The notes under the pieces were generated by a model. It worked only from the letters and a program-made list of their open reading frames with translations, did no database searches and was not told the origin of the DNA. A DNA stretch of 64,000 nucleotides from CAYUAI01 sp964442745 (GTDB lineage: Bacteria; Pseudomonadota; Gammaproteobacteria; S012-40). A program made the translations under genes and the position numbers. Shown piece by piece: positions 26,640 through 34,688 of this stretch; position 1 is the first letter of the stretch, and every line of letters starts with the position of its first letter. The stretch lies in the NCBI GenBank assembly GCA_964442745.1, contig CAYUAI010000011.1, positions 1 through 64,000 of the forward strand. Reading direction: 5' to 3'.

Positions 26640-26693
26640 GAGCAGGGGGAGCCTTCCCCCTGCTCATGCCCGATAGGGCATGACGGATTTTTT
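26640..26693 (+). terminator. two tandem hairpins after the DUF1566 gene, the second followed by a T tract
   Basis: GAGCAGGGGGA (26640-26650) pairs perfectly with TCCCCCTGCTC (26655-26665) around loop GCCT. CATGCCC (26665-26671) pairs with GGGCATG (26676-26682) around loop GATA, followed by ACGGA and eight Ts. The pair could serve as a terminator. The GATA loop also fits the GRNA tetraloop of hairpins found downstream of retroelement variable regions. Confidence 0.7.
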
Positions 26694-26711
26694 TTACACT
26701 GAGTCTGGTTT

Positions 26712-26957
26712 ATGGCACGTTACGAACATCTGCCAATTTACAAACAAGCCATGGACGTGGCTGTGTACTTTGAAAAAGTGGTGGCGGGTTTTTCCCGCTA
26801 TCACAAATACACCCTTGGCACTGAGCTGCGCAACAAAAGCCGCGAAGTAGTAACGTTGATCGTCAAGGCCAATGGTGAGCGTAATAAACGACCACTGTTG
26901 CTGGAATTGCGCGCTTGTTTGGATGAGCTATTGATGCTGGTTCGTTTAGCGATTTAA
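26712..26957 (+). pseudogene. avd: truncated Avd-like accessory protein of a diversity-generating retroelement
   Basis: This 81-residue protein opens MARYEHLPIYKQAMDVAVYFE and contains FSRYHKYTLGTELR and a KANGER/LLLELR helix, closely following the Avd (four-helix-bundle, 23S-IVS-like) family. Full-length Avd proteins have about 115-125 residues, so the fourth helix is missing. In intact systems Avd is followed by the template repeat and the reverse transcriptase gene; here the next gene is on the other strand and neither is present. It may still fold, but the system cannot operate alone. Confidence 0.75.
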
Positions 26958-26990
26958 CCACTACTAACAGGCAAATGATGGGTGCTCGTT

Positions 26991-27488
26991 TTATTCTTCT
27001 AAAGGGTAAGTTATACTACTGCTATGGTCCGCACCATCTGCTGATTTAAATAAAATTGTTATGAAATAGTTGTCTTCTACCCCTAGATCATAACCAGCCA
27101 AATACCAATCACCTAGTTCCATCATTGTTTTTGATTTTGTCGCCCCGTTTAGGTGAGCGACTTTAGCAATGACTGATAAATTATGTTGTGCTCGACCATT
27201 GCGTTTAATGTTGACCAATAAATTGTGACTACCACCATCGGCCACGCTATCTTTTGCATCAACAACCTTTAATTTAAAATCAAGATCACCGATTATTTTT
27301 TTTTGAATCAATGTCCCATGTATTTCATTTTCATCGGTGGTATTTTTTATTTGTTGATCGCTCACAACGTTGGCGCTATGCTCTTGAGGCTTAGTGAAAC
27401 TCCCCGCCCCCCCGTGGTTACCACCCGCCATCGCCAAAGACATACTGATGGCAAAAAAAACACCTAAATACCAGATACTAAGCTTCAT
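26991..27488 (-). CDS. secreted protein of unknown function
   Basis: This 165-residue protein has a signal peptide (IWYLGVFFAISMSLAMA) followed by a Gly/His-rich start (GGNHGGAG). The rest looks like one beta-sandwich of about 110 residues (GDLDFKLKVVD, NLLVNIKRNGR, HLNGATKSK, YFITILFKSADG). The pattern recalls small periplasmic domains such as FixH or metal-handling proteins, but there is no clear family match. It is transcribed convergently with the retroelement relic. Confidence 0.65.
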   Translation of the reverse strand: MKLSIWYLGVFFAISMSLAMAGGNHGGAGSFTKPQEHSANVVSDQQIKNTTDENEIHGTLIQKKIIGDLDFKLKVVDAKDSVADGGSHNLLVNIKRNGRAQHNLSVIAKVAHLNGATKSKTMMELGDWYLAGYDLGVEDNYFITILFKSADGADHSSSITYPLEE

Positions 27489-27651
27489 ATTATGTTCAAC
27501 ACCTGTAGTTTTCTAGATAATAAAATCCATTTTGTACAACTGTTAACAGGCCATCTTAGCCCACCAAAAGACACAACACCATCTACCCACCGGACCATCA
27601 ATCAGAACCTACTATACATGCACCTTAGTTTGTATAAAAATTCATGTTTGT

Positions 27652-27732
27652 AGGGCGACTCAGGACGACGAAAGGGATTTAGGAGGTAGAATAACGCATA
27701 GAGCAGCTATCGAGACAAAACCGAGCGCTAAA
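27652..27732. repeat. dispersed repeat, family GGAATGGGC, inverted internal copy
   Basis: GACTCAGGACGACGAAAGGG, then TTTAGGAGGTAGAATAACGCAT and CTATCGAGACAAAACCGAGCGC, is the reverse complement of 33380-33450 with few mismatches. It lies in the 350-base gap between two minus-strand genes, where nothing else is recognisable. Confidence 0.75.
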
Positions 27733-27841
27733 GCCGTGGCCGAATGGCCGGGCAGTCCTGATTCAGCATTCGACTATCTTTCGTCATCGTGTGTTCTCTC
27801 CTTTATTTTTTGTTCCCCATAAAAATCGCGGCCTCGTTGCC

Positions 27842-29092
27842 TCAAAACCCCCGTAGTTGCATGGCTTGATTAACCCGTCCAATCGCTAGCTCATAGGCGG
27901 CAGTACGCCTGTCAACCTGGCGCTCCTGCGCTAGCGCACCTACGGTTTGATAAGCATGAAAAAGTCGATTTTCTAAACGCTTCAAGACAGTTTCACGATC
28001 CCAGGGAAACTGCTGAAGGTTTTGCACCCACTCATAATAAGAAACCAATACACCGCCCACGTTAGCCAACAAATCCGGCACAATGACAACGCCACGTTGT
28101 TGCAATTGCTCATCCGCTTGGTGAGTTATCGGCATATTCGCCGCTTCCACAATCAGCTTGGCCTGAATCGCTTCCGCATTGTCACAGGTAATGCTCGCCT
28201 CCAGTGCCGCAGGAATCAGTATTTCACAGGAAAGTCCAAGCAATTCGGTGTTACTCACTGGCGAAGTGCCAACCAATCCTGACAATCCACCCGTCTCACG
28301 TACATGCGCTAAAGCAACCGCCACCGAAATCCCCTGCTCAGAAAAAACACCTCCCTGGGAGCCTGAGAGTGCGATAATTTTATAGCCCTTGTTAGCCAAA
28401 CCAATGGCTGCGTGAGAGCCTACGTTACCAAACCCGTGAATCACTACCCGGCTCTGCTCGGGGATGAGTGACATTTCTGCGGCGGCTTTGTCGGCCAGGT
28501 AGGCAACGCCATAGCCGGTTGCCTCCAACCTCCCGGCACAACCACCGAGCTCTACCGGTTTTCCCGTCACGATGGCCGTTCTAAAGCCGTGATTTTTACT
28601 GTATTCATCTAGCATCCACGCCATTACCTGTGGGTTGGTACCGATATCCGGAGCAAGAATATCATCATGCACCCCGATAATAGGTGCCATTTTTTGGCAG
28701 AACCGCTTGGAAAGCTCCTCCCGCTCGGTATCATTCAAGTGCTTCGGATCAACGGCAATCCCCCCTTTGGCCCCTCCGAAGGGAATATCAACTAACGCTG
28801 TTTTCCAGGTCATCAATTGTGCCAGCGCCCGTATCTCACCCATGTTGACATCAATATGAAAACGTAGCCCCCCTTTGAACGGTCCACGGGCATGATTGTG
28901 TTGCACACGGTAACCCTGAAAGGTGTGGAGCTTATTTTCACCATTGTGTCTCAGGGTGACGGGCACCGTAATCCGCATCTCCCGAAACGACGACAGCAGC
29001 AACGTTTGCTGCGCTTCCTGCAGCTTAAGGCAATCAAATGCCCGATTGAGAAAATGGTGCTGGGTTTCCTGACAGATACATTTTTTATTCAT
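27842..29092 (-). CDS. gdhA: Glu/Leu/Phe/Val-type glutamate dehydrogenase
   Basis: This 416-residue cytoplasmic enzyme interconverts glutamate and 2-oxoglutarate plus ammonia. Catalytic and binding motifs are in order: GPFKGGLRFH (substrate lysine), TWKTALVDIPFGGAKGGI, PDIGTN, and a Rossmann domain with VVIHGFGNVGSHA. The ATG at 29092, with GGGGGAG upstream, is preferred to an in-frame GTG six codons earlier that lies inside that box. Length and motifs fit the bacterial hexameric GDH of about 420 residues. Nucleotide specificity (NAD or NADP) is not evident. A small inverted-repeat element sits just upstream. Confidence 0.92.
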   Translation of the reverse strand: MNKKCICQETQHHFLNRAFDCLKLQEAQQTLLLSSFREMRITVPVTLRHNGENKLHTFQGYRVQHNHARGPFKGGLRFHIDVNMGEIRALAQLMTWKTALVDIPFGGAKGGIAVDPKHLNDTEREELSKRFCQKMAPIIGVHDDILAPDIGTNPQVMAWMLDEYSKNHGFRTAIVTGKPVELGGCAGRLEATGYGVAYLADKAAAEMSLIPEQSRVVIHGFGNVGSHAAIGLANKGYKIIALSGSQGGVFSEQGISVAVALAHVRETGGLSGLVGTSPVSNTELLGLSCEILIPAALEASITCDNAEAIQAKLIVEAANMPITHQADEQLQQRGVVIVPDLLANVGGVLVSYYEWVQNLQQFPWDRETVLKRLENRLFHAYQTVGALAQERQVDRRTAAYELAIGRVNQAMQLRGF

Positions 29093-29123
29093 TAAATTCG
29101 GCTCCCCCACTATACTATACCCC

Positions 29124-29271
29124 TAGCGTTTGAGATTTAGGCTTTATTGCGGCCCTATTTTTGCCCTGACTGTGTTGAAACTCCTCGCAATAATCCCGCG
29201 ATATTACTTGTCGTTTCGCCTAGTCAGGACACAAATATGTCTCGCACTCAATACCTAAATCTCAAACGCTA
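29124..29271. repeat. 148-bp element with perfect 18-bp terminal inverted repeats
   Basis: TAGCGTTTGAGATTTAGG (29124-29141) and its exact reverse complement (29254-29271) bound a non-coding interior containing TTTTGCCCTGACTGTGTTGAAAC and GTCGTTTCGCCTAGTCAGGACAC, which is itself partly inverted (CCTGACT with AGTCAGG). This has the form of a MITE. It lies in the promoter region of the gdh gene. Confidence 0.8.
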
Positions 29272-29335
29272 CGAGTATATACTCAAAAATAATCAACGAT
29301 GACACTGATTTCAAGCATCATCCTTCCATATTTGA

Positions 29336-30130
29336 TTACAAGCCATGGGCCGCGTCCCGTCGAGCCAATGAATCTTGCCGATAAAACAACTGCAGTTGTT
29401 GGTAAACATCGGGACAATGTTGCTGGAGAATGCTGGGTGCCGTGAAAAAATATTCACTCACAACGGCAAAAAACTCCGCCGGACTCGTGGCACCATAAGC
29501 ATTAATACGTGAATGCCGGCGATAGGCTACCTGGTACTGCAAAATATCAAAGGCCTCCCCCAGAACTTGAGCCCAACCCTCAGTTTTCATACGCGTATGC
29601 AATGGGGGTAATCCGTTAGCACTGCCGTTAAGTCCATCCAGCTTGTGAGCAAATTCATGTATCACCACGTTATGACCAGCCTGTGACGAATTTAATTCTT
29701 GTTCGATATCCTCCCATGAGAGAATAACCGGTCCCCGCAACCAAGACTCTCCGCTGACGGCCTGTGATTCATTGCTGATTAATCCCAACGGGTCAGCCTG
29801 CTCGTGAGCCACCTGAAATGCGCTCGGATAGAGGATGATTTCAATCCAATTGCGGTAATAGTCAAAACCCAGCTTTAGAATGAGTAACGAGGCTTGGGCC
29901 GCAATCGTTACCGCCATTTCCGGTGATACGACCAATCCTTGCACACCATTGATTGTCTTTTGATGAAGGAATCGCGTCGCTAATTCACGTAAGTGCGCTT
30001 TTTCTACCGCACTCAAGCCCCGCAATAAATCCATCTCGTGTGTTACTTTTTTCCACTGTTCGTAAGCAATGGGATGATGCTTAAGCACATAGCCGATACG
30101 CTGACGGTTAAGCCATTTCATCATCCTCAC
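29336..30130 (-). CDS. mtfA: MtfA-family (M90) zinc metallopeptidase
   Basis: This 264-residue cytoplasmic protein carries HEFAHKLD, the zinc-binding HExxH motif of M90 peptidases, with a downstream Glu in FFAVVSEYFF as the likely third ligand. The central AQASLLILKLGFDYYRN and the LSWEDIEQ region follow E. coli MtfA, which binds the Mlc repressor and affects glucose-PTS regulation and has peptidase activity. Whether Mlc exists here is unknown. It lies downstream of a membrane-protein gene on the same strand, with a gap of about 90 bases. Confidence 0.88.
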   Translation of the reverse strand: MRMMKWLNRQRIGYVLKHHPIAYEQWKKVTHEMDLLRGLSAVEKAHLRELATRFLHQKTINGVQGLVVSPEMAVTIAAQASLLILKLGFDYYRNWIEIILYPSAFQVAHEQADPLGLISNESQAVSGESWLRGPVILSWEDIEQELNSSQAGHNVVIHEFAHKLDGLNGSANGLPPLHTRMKTEGWAQVLGEAFDILQYQVAYRRHSRINAYGATSPAEFFAVVSEYFFTAPSILQQHCPDVYQQLQLFYRQDSLARRDAAHGL

Positions 30131-30217
30131 GACTTATCTTCCACCTTGAAGCCTGAGACATGGTCGAGCCGATTGTATCTACCGTTCCGCGGTTGTCTTA
30201 TTGAGGGCAGCCTCACG

Positions 30218-30901
30218 TTATTTCCGCCAGGTAAAGTGTTCATAAACCCCCGACCAATACATACCAAAGCCGATGGCGAACAATAATTCCTCGATTGGCA
30301 TGAAACCAACACTCACTCCAGAGAGCACTTCCATATTCCAGACTCGATCGATATAACCCGGTGCCGTCCACTCTAATCCGGCGAGAAACACCGCGTAATA
30401 GATTAAAAAGAGCAAGCCTCCTACCCAGGTTTTGCGTTTTAGATCTGGCCGACAAAGTAGGGTGGCTATGGCCCCAACAAACATGGCGATGATCGAGGGA
30501 TAAATCGGGTTCCAAGGAAAAAAATAGAGCATAACAAAAACCACGAAAGGAGAACTCAATGCGAGATAATGGTAACGATGCAGTGGATGGTTGCGCTCAC
30601 AGGGAGTGATAGGTCGAAGCATTTTTTGGGTAAGCAAGTTATAAAAAACAGCGGCAATTCCCCCAATGCCAAAGCAAAAAATCAGACTCTCAATATCAAA
30701 CCCTGTATTTTTAGCCAAATTAAACAAGCTCGGTGGCATCCAATATTCTGGTACAAATAAAGGTTCAGATAAACCGAAAGGGGTGGTAAATAAACTGGCC
30801 CATAACATGGGACGCCGATATTGAGGAAATGCAATATACACAAGCGCCCAGGGGACAAGAAACGCGCTTGACCACAGTAACCAGACATATTGATCAGTCA
30901 T
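30218..30901 (-). CDS. lycopene-cyclase-domain membrane protein
   Basis: This 227-residue integral membrane protein has about seven helices. The segment NTGFDIESLIFCFGIGGIAAVFYN and the late FMPIEELLFAIGFGMYWSGVYE match the CrtYcd-type lycopene cyclase domain, in which the acidic residues of the two helices form the active centre. No other carotenoid gene is present in the window, so the substrate is uncertain. A non-carotenoid role is possible. ATG at 30901 is used because the upstream codon is TTG. Confidence 0.75.
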   Translation of the reverse strand: MTDQYVWLLWSSAFLVPWALVYIAFPQYRRPMLWASLFTTPFGLSEPLFVPEYWMPPSLFNLAKNTGFDIESLIFCFGIGGIAAVFYNLLTQKMLRPITPCERNHPLHRYHYLALSSPFVVFVMLYFFPWNPIYPSIIAMFVGAIATLLCRPDLKRKTWVGGLLFLIYYAVFLAGLEWTAPGYIDRVWNMEVLSGVSVGFMPIEELLFAIGFGMYWSGVYEHFTWRK

Positions 30902-31104
30902 CAACTTAGGAGTGCTCCCAGGGTTGTTTTAAAATACAATTTCTGCTGACAGCAGTCGCCGCCGAGGAACGCAAGAAGAGCGACTATTGTGAATGAAAGT
31001 ATAACACGCCGCGATATAAACAGCATTATTCTCTACGCTGGCTGTTGCAGCCCTGTTGTCGCCTTTACAATATTTGTAAAAAAACGCCCATCAGACGAAT
31101 GTTA

Positions 31105-31241
31105 GGAATGGGCGAGGCAATCAATCTCCGATTCATTGGTTAAATTTTACCCACACCCGTTCGCTCTGATGACCGACAAGAAAGTAGGCACCAACAGTCG
31201 GCCCTTTAGGCGAAACCGAGGACTGATTACTCGCCCATTCC
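31105..31241. repeat. GGAATGGGC-family element with 12-bp terminal inverted repeats
   Basis: GGAATGGGCGAG (31105-31116) and CTCGCCCATTCC (31230-31241) are exact inverted repeats around 113 non-coding bases. The interior contains AGGCGAAACCGAGGACTGAT, similar to the GAGGCGAAACCGAGAGGC at 56962-56979. It fills the gap of about 490 bases between divergent genes; the rest of that gap shows nothing recognisable. Confidence 0.75.
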
Positions 31242-31396
31242 CAAGCGAATCAGCGGGCAATTTTACTGGCTAATACGCACCCACCAAATGCCGGTTTCTT
31301 GTTTATCTCATTCAAAACTCAAGGTGAAAATTAATACGTCGATAATATTTATCTTGATGATACTCCGGGTTGCTTTTGATACGTGAGAATTGAACG

Positions 31397-33205
31397 ATGA
31401 CATATGAAACATTTGATCTATTTGCGACTAACCTCAAACCAGATGCCGATGTAGAGCAAGTAAAAAATAGTCTAGCCAAGCACTTTAAAACATCGCCTGA
31501 CAAACTAGATATTTTTTTTCAACGTTTAATCGATACTAAAGAGCCCGAAAAAATTCAAAAAAAATTAAGCCTCGATGTCGCACAAAAAAACAAAGAAATT
31601 ATTGAAAAGCTGGGGCTTTTTTGCGATATCAAACCTTCGCTAGCATTAGCATCAATAATGCCCGAAGGCGCGAGCTATCAATGTCCCGCTTGTGGACATC
31701 GACAAAATCCGTCAGTCAGTAATCCGGATGTTTGCAAGATTTGTGGTGTTGTCGGCAGTAAATACCTAGATAAGGACAGCGACAAAAAGATTTTAAAGCG
31801 AGAAATGCAAAGACACCATCGCATGAAGAAGATTCGTGAGCAATGCCAGCAAAGTCAAAATGAAATCAATAATCGGGAAAATAAAATTAAGGAGATTCGT
31901 GAACAACTAGAAAAAAAAGACCGAAAAGCAATAGCGCACCCATTGGCACTAGGATCGATAGCTGTTATCGCTTGCGGCATGTTGGCATTGCAATTTTACA
32001 ATGAATACGCGACCGTTACTCCGGATGGGGCTGAGGTAAAATCAGCTTCAGTACAAGCCTCTATTGATGCAAGTCCAAAAGATTCAACAACGATGGTATC
32101 CGGGTTAACACAGGATCAAACAGTGGCAAAAATCGATCAACTGCAACAGGCATTGCCATCCATTGACGACTACCCATCGTCAAATCAAGAGTTCTTAGCA
32201 AGCGCAAAGGCGCTGAGTGCCACAGGTGCATCATATCCTCCGGTCAGCTCTTCCATTGAGCCATCCCAGGTCACGACCGATGCACAAGTTCAATTAAATT
32301 CGATAAACGAATTGTCCAACGCATCTGATATGAAGTTGAATACAGATGGAGCACCACTAATGCACTCGGACATGAGCAACGTTGCCGACAAGAATTCGTC
32401 AGACAACTTGATGGAACAGAATGTTTTGATGGCTAAAAATCAGAATTTACAGGCTCAAATCAGTCATGATGCAGCGAGTATTCAAAATAATGACGTCGAT
32501 CAACCAGAAAATGTGACTGAATCCATTGACAGCGCTCACCAGCGTATCCTCGCACTCATTAACATTTCCCGTGAAAAACTAACATTAGGTGACCCGGCGG
32601 GCGCTGAGTCTGTTTTGAATAAAGCCGAGCAAACTGCAGACACAATCATTTCACCCATTGAGCAGATCAAATCCTACGGATTAATCGCCACTGCATTCAG
32701 TGAATTACAGGATAAATCTAATGCTCAAAGGGTGTTTGATACAGCGCTAGTATATGCTAATCGCCTAGCGGACCCTGTCGATAAGGTTTCTTCCTTGACA
32801 ATCGTCGGTGGGCATCAAGCAGCTAGTGGTAACAAGGAAGCGGCACGAAAAAGTTTCGAGTTAGCGCAAAATTTTGCCACCAAAAATATCGTCAACCCAG
32901 AAGTACGAAATACCGCGTATCAGGTCATCGCGCTGAGTCGAGCAATTACTGCCGATTTTCAAGAAGCATTAAAAGTTGCCGATAAAATCACGCGGCCACT
33001 CATGCGCACCGATATCATAAAGAAACTTGCCGATATTCAGTTTTATTTAGGAAAAAAAGACGAGGCGAAGCGCACTTATTCATACGCCTTGAAAAATAGC
33101 GTGCATATCCCCGACGTTTCACAGAGAAGGGGCATGCTTGATAGGATCATTGCAGCGCTTGAGAATGTGGACGCTCAAACGCCACCCTCCGTCGTTGGCC
33201 GCTAG
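31397..33205 (+). CDS. zinc-ribbon, single-pass membrane protein with TPR-like C-terminus
   Basis: This 602-residue protein of unknown function has an N-terminal domain of about 80 residues in the cytoplasm, then a zinc ribbon with Cys96, Cys99, Cys113 and Cys116. A basic coiled coil (about 128-180) and one membrane helix (about 184-203, ALGSIAVIACGMLALQF) follow. A low-complexity Ser/Gln/Asp-rich periplasmic stretch of about 180 residues leads to helical repeats from about residue 385 (AHQRILALINISREKL, then ADKITRPLMRTDIIKKLADI). The topology suggests a sensor or scaffold linking cytoplasm and periplasm. No partner gene is adjacent. Confidence 0.75.
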   Translation: MTYETFDLFATNLKPDADVEQVKNSLAKHFKTSPDKLDIFFQRLIDTKEPEKIQKKLSLDVAQKNKEIIEKLGLFCDIKPSLALASIMPEGASYQCPACGHRQNPSVSNPDVCKICGVVGSKYLDKDSDKKILKREMQRHHRMKKIREQCQQSQNEINNRENKIKEIREQLEKKDRKAIAHPLALGSIAVIACGMLALQFYNEYATVTPDGAEVKSASVQASIDASPKDSTTMVSGLTQDQTVAKIDQLQQALPSIDDYPSSNQEFLASAKALSATGASYPPVSSSIEPSQVTTDAQVQLNSINELSNASDMKLNTDGAPLMHSDMSNVADKNSSDNLMEQNVLMAKNQNLQAQISHDAASIQNNDVDQPENVTESIDSAHQRILALINISREKLTLGDPAGAESVLNKAEQTADTIISPIEQIKSYGLIATAFSELQDKSNAQRVFDTALVYANRLADPVDKVSSLTIVGGHQAASGNKEAARKSFELAQNFATKNIVNPEVRNTAYQVIALSRAITADFQEALKVADKITRPLMRTDIIKKLADIQFYLGKKDEAKRTYSYALKNSVHIPDVSQRRGMLDRIIAALENVDAQTPPSVVGR

Positions 33206-33345
33206 CTTTAAATGGAATGGGGGGTCAATAACAGAATAATTTCTCTATAATAGCTCCTAAATGATGCATGATCGAATCATGTTCTGCTCATTTTGCAACG
33301 ACTGTGCATTTTTAGACATGGGTACGGTACATAAAAAGAACCCAG

Positions 33346-33453
33346 TGAGGAATGGGTATGGAATAACTTCCCGGTTTAGCGCTCGGCTTTGTCTCGATAA
33401 CTGCTCCATGCGTTATTCTACCTCCTAAATCCCTTGAGTCGTCCTGAGTTGCC
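33346..33453. repeat. dispersed repeat, family GGAATGGGC
   Basis: GAGGAATGGGTATGGAATAAC is followed by TTCCCGGTTTAGCGCTCGGC and TTTGTCTCGATAACTGC, then CCATGCGTTATTCTACCTCC. The copies at 1406 and 27652 share at least 75 bases with it. It lies between a plus-strand gene and the end of the minus-strand polysaccharide cluster. Confidence 0.75.
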
Positions 33454-33458
33454 TATTC

Positions 33459-34688
33459 CTAAACTCTTTTCAAATAACTTAGCCGCCTGTCACGGAAAGC
33501 CACATCGTAGGCTTGCAGCAATTTCGGCACCTCGTATTTCCATTCCAACTCATTAACGACACGATTTCTACCGAATTCCCCCATCGACTTTCTGCGCACA
33601 GGGTCATCAATCAAAGCAATAATTTTTTTTGCCATATCAATTTCATCGTTTTTATTGGCATATAATGAAGCTTGTTTTGCTGAATATCGCCCTTCTGTTA
33701 AGTCAAATTGCACAATCGGTTTACTTAACGCCATATATTCCATGATCTTATTCATCGTGGACTTATCATTCATTTCATTGGCAACATCTGGGTTAACGCA
33801 CACATCAGCGGTATTTAACATCGCTAATAGCACACTATCGGGCACCCGACCAGTAAATGTCACATAGTCGGCCACTCCCAACGTTTTAGCATAATCGATC
33901 ATCGTCTTTAATTCGGTGCCGCCACCAACTAGTCCAAATTGAATATCCGTTCGCCCCAACTCATCAACAATATACTGTACCGAGCGAAGTAAATAATCAA
34001 TACCTTCCTGTTTACCCATCACTCCAACGTAACCAACGAGATAATCACGCCCGTTCTTCAATACGGGCACCGCGGGCAATATTCGCAAGCGATCGAGCTG
34101 TGGTCCACTACGTACCACAAAAACTTTATCAGGGTCCATGCCACCTCGCTCGATGGCTATTTTTTTATAAGACTCATTGGTGGCAATAGAAACCACCGCC
34201 ACTTTAAATGTCCAGCGCTCCCACAATCGCATCAATTTATAAAAAATATCACGTCGGTTAAACTTAGCTTCGTATAGCTCTGGATTAATGTCATGATGAT
34301 CAAAAATAAATTTTTTACCAAACAAACGAAAAAATGCCCCAATCAAAAAAATATTATCAGGTGGATTGCAAGCATGTATCACATCAAATCCACGCGTCAA
34401 CAACACCCGCCAAGCTAACACAAACTCCCAAAACAGTGCCGCCGAATATTCAAATAAATAGCCCACGGCACCATCGGCTTCAACGGGTAAAGCATGGCGA
34501 TAAATATGAATACCATCAATGACCTCATATTTTTTCTCATAGCCTTTTCCGGTCGGACAGATAATACTCACCTGATATCCGTTTTCATATAACGTCATGG
34601 CTTCTTGCCAAACTCGCCGATCAAATGGACTTGGCAAATTTTCAACAATCATCAAGACCCTTCGATCATTACCAGCAGATGCCATCAT
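33459..34688 (-). CDS. GT4-family glycosyltransferase (WbuB-like)
   Basis: This 409-residue cytoplasmic enzyme adds a sugar to the growing lipid-linked repeat unit. The N-terminal domain opens with ENLPSPFDRRVWQEA, typical of WbuB-like enzymes. The C-terminal nucleotide-sugar domain has YVGVMGKQEG, FTGRVP and the E-x7-E-like stretch NKIMEYMALSKPIVQFD. Donor and acceptor cannot be read from the sequence. It overlaps the sugar dehydrogenase gene by 20 bases and ends the minus-strand cluster. Confidence 0.88.
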   Translation of the reverse strand: MMASAGNDRRVLMIVENLPSPFDRRVWQEAMTLYENGYQVSIICPTGKGYEKKYEVIDGIHIYRHALPVEADGAVGYLFEYSAALFWEFVLAWRVLLTRGFDVIHACNPPDNIFLIGAFFRLFGKKFIFDHHDINPELYEAKFNRRDIFYKLMRLWERWTFKVAVVSIATNESYKKIAIERGGMDPDKVFVVRSGPQLDRLRILPAVPVLKNGRDYLVGYVGVMGKQEGIDYLLRSVQYIVDELGRTDIQFGLVGGGTELKTMIDYAKTLGVADYVTFTGRVPDSVLLAMLNTADVCVNPDVANEMNDKSTMNKIMEYMALSKPIVQFDLTEGRYSAKQASLYANKNDEIDMAKKIIALIDDPVRRKSMGEFGRNRVVNELEWKYEVPKLLQAYDVAFRDRRLSYLKRV

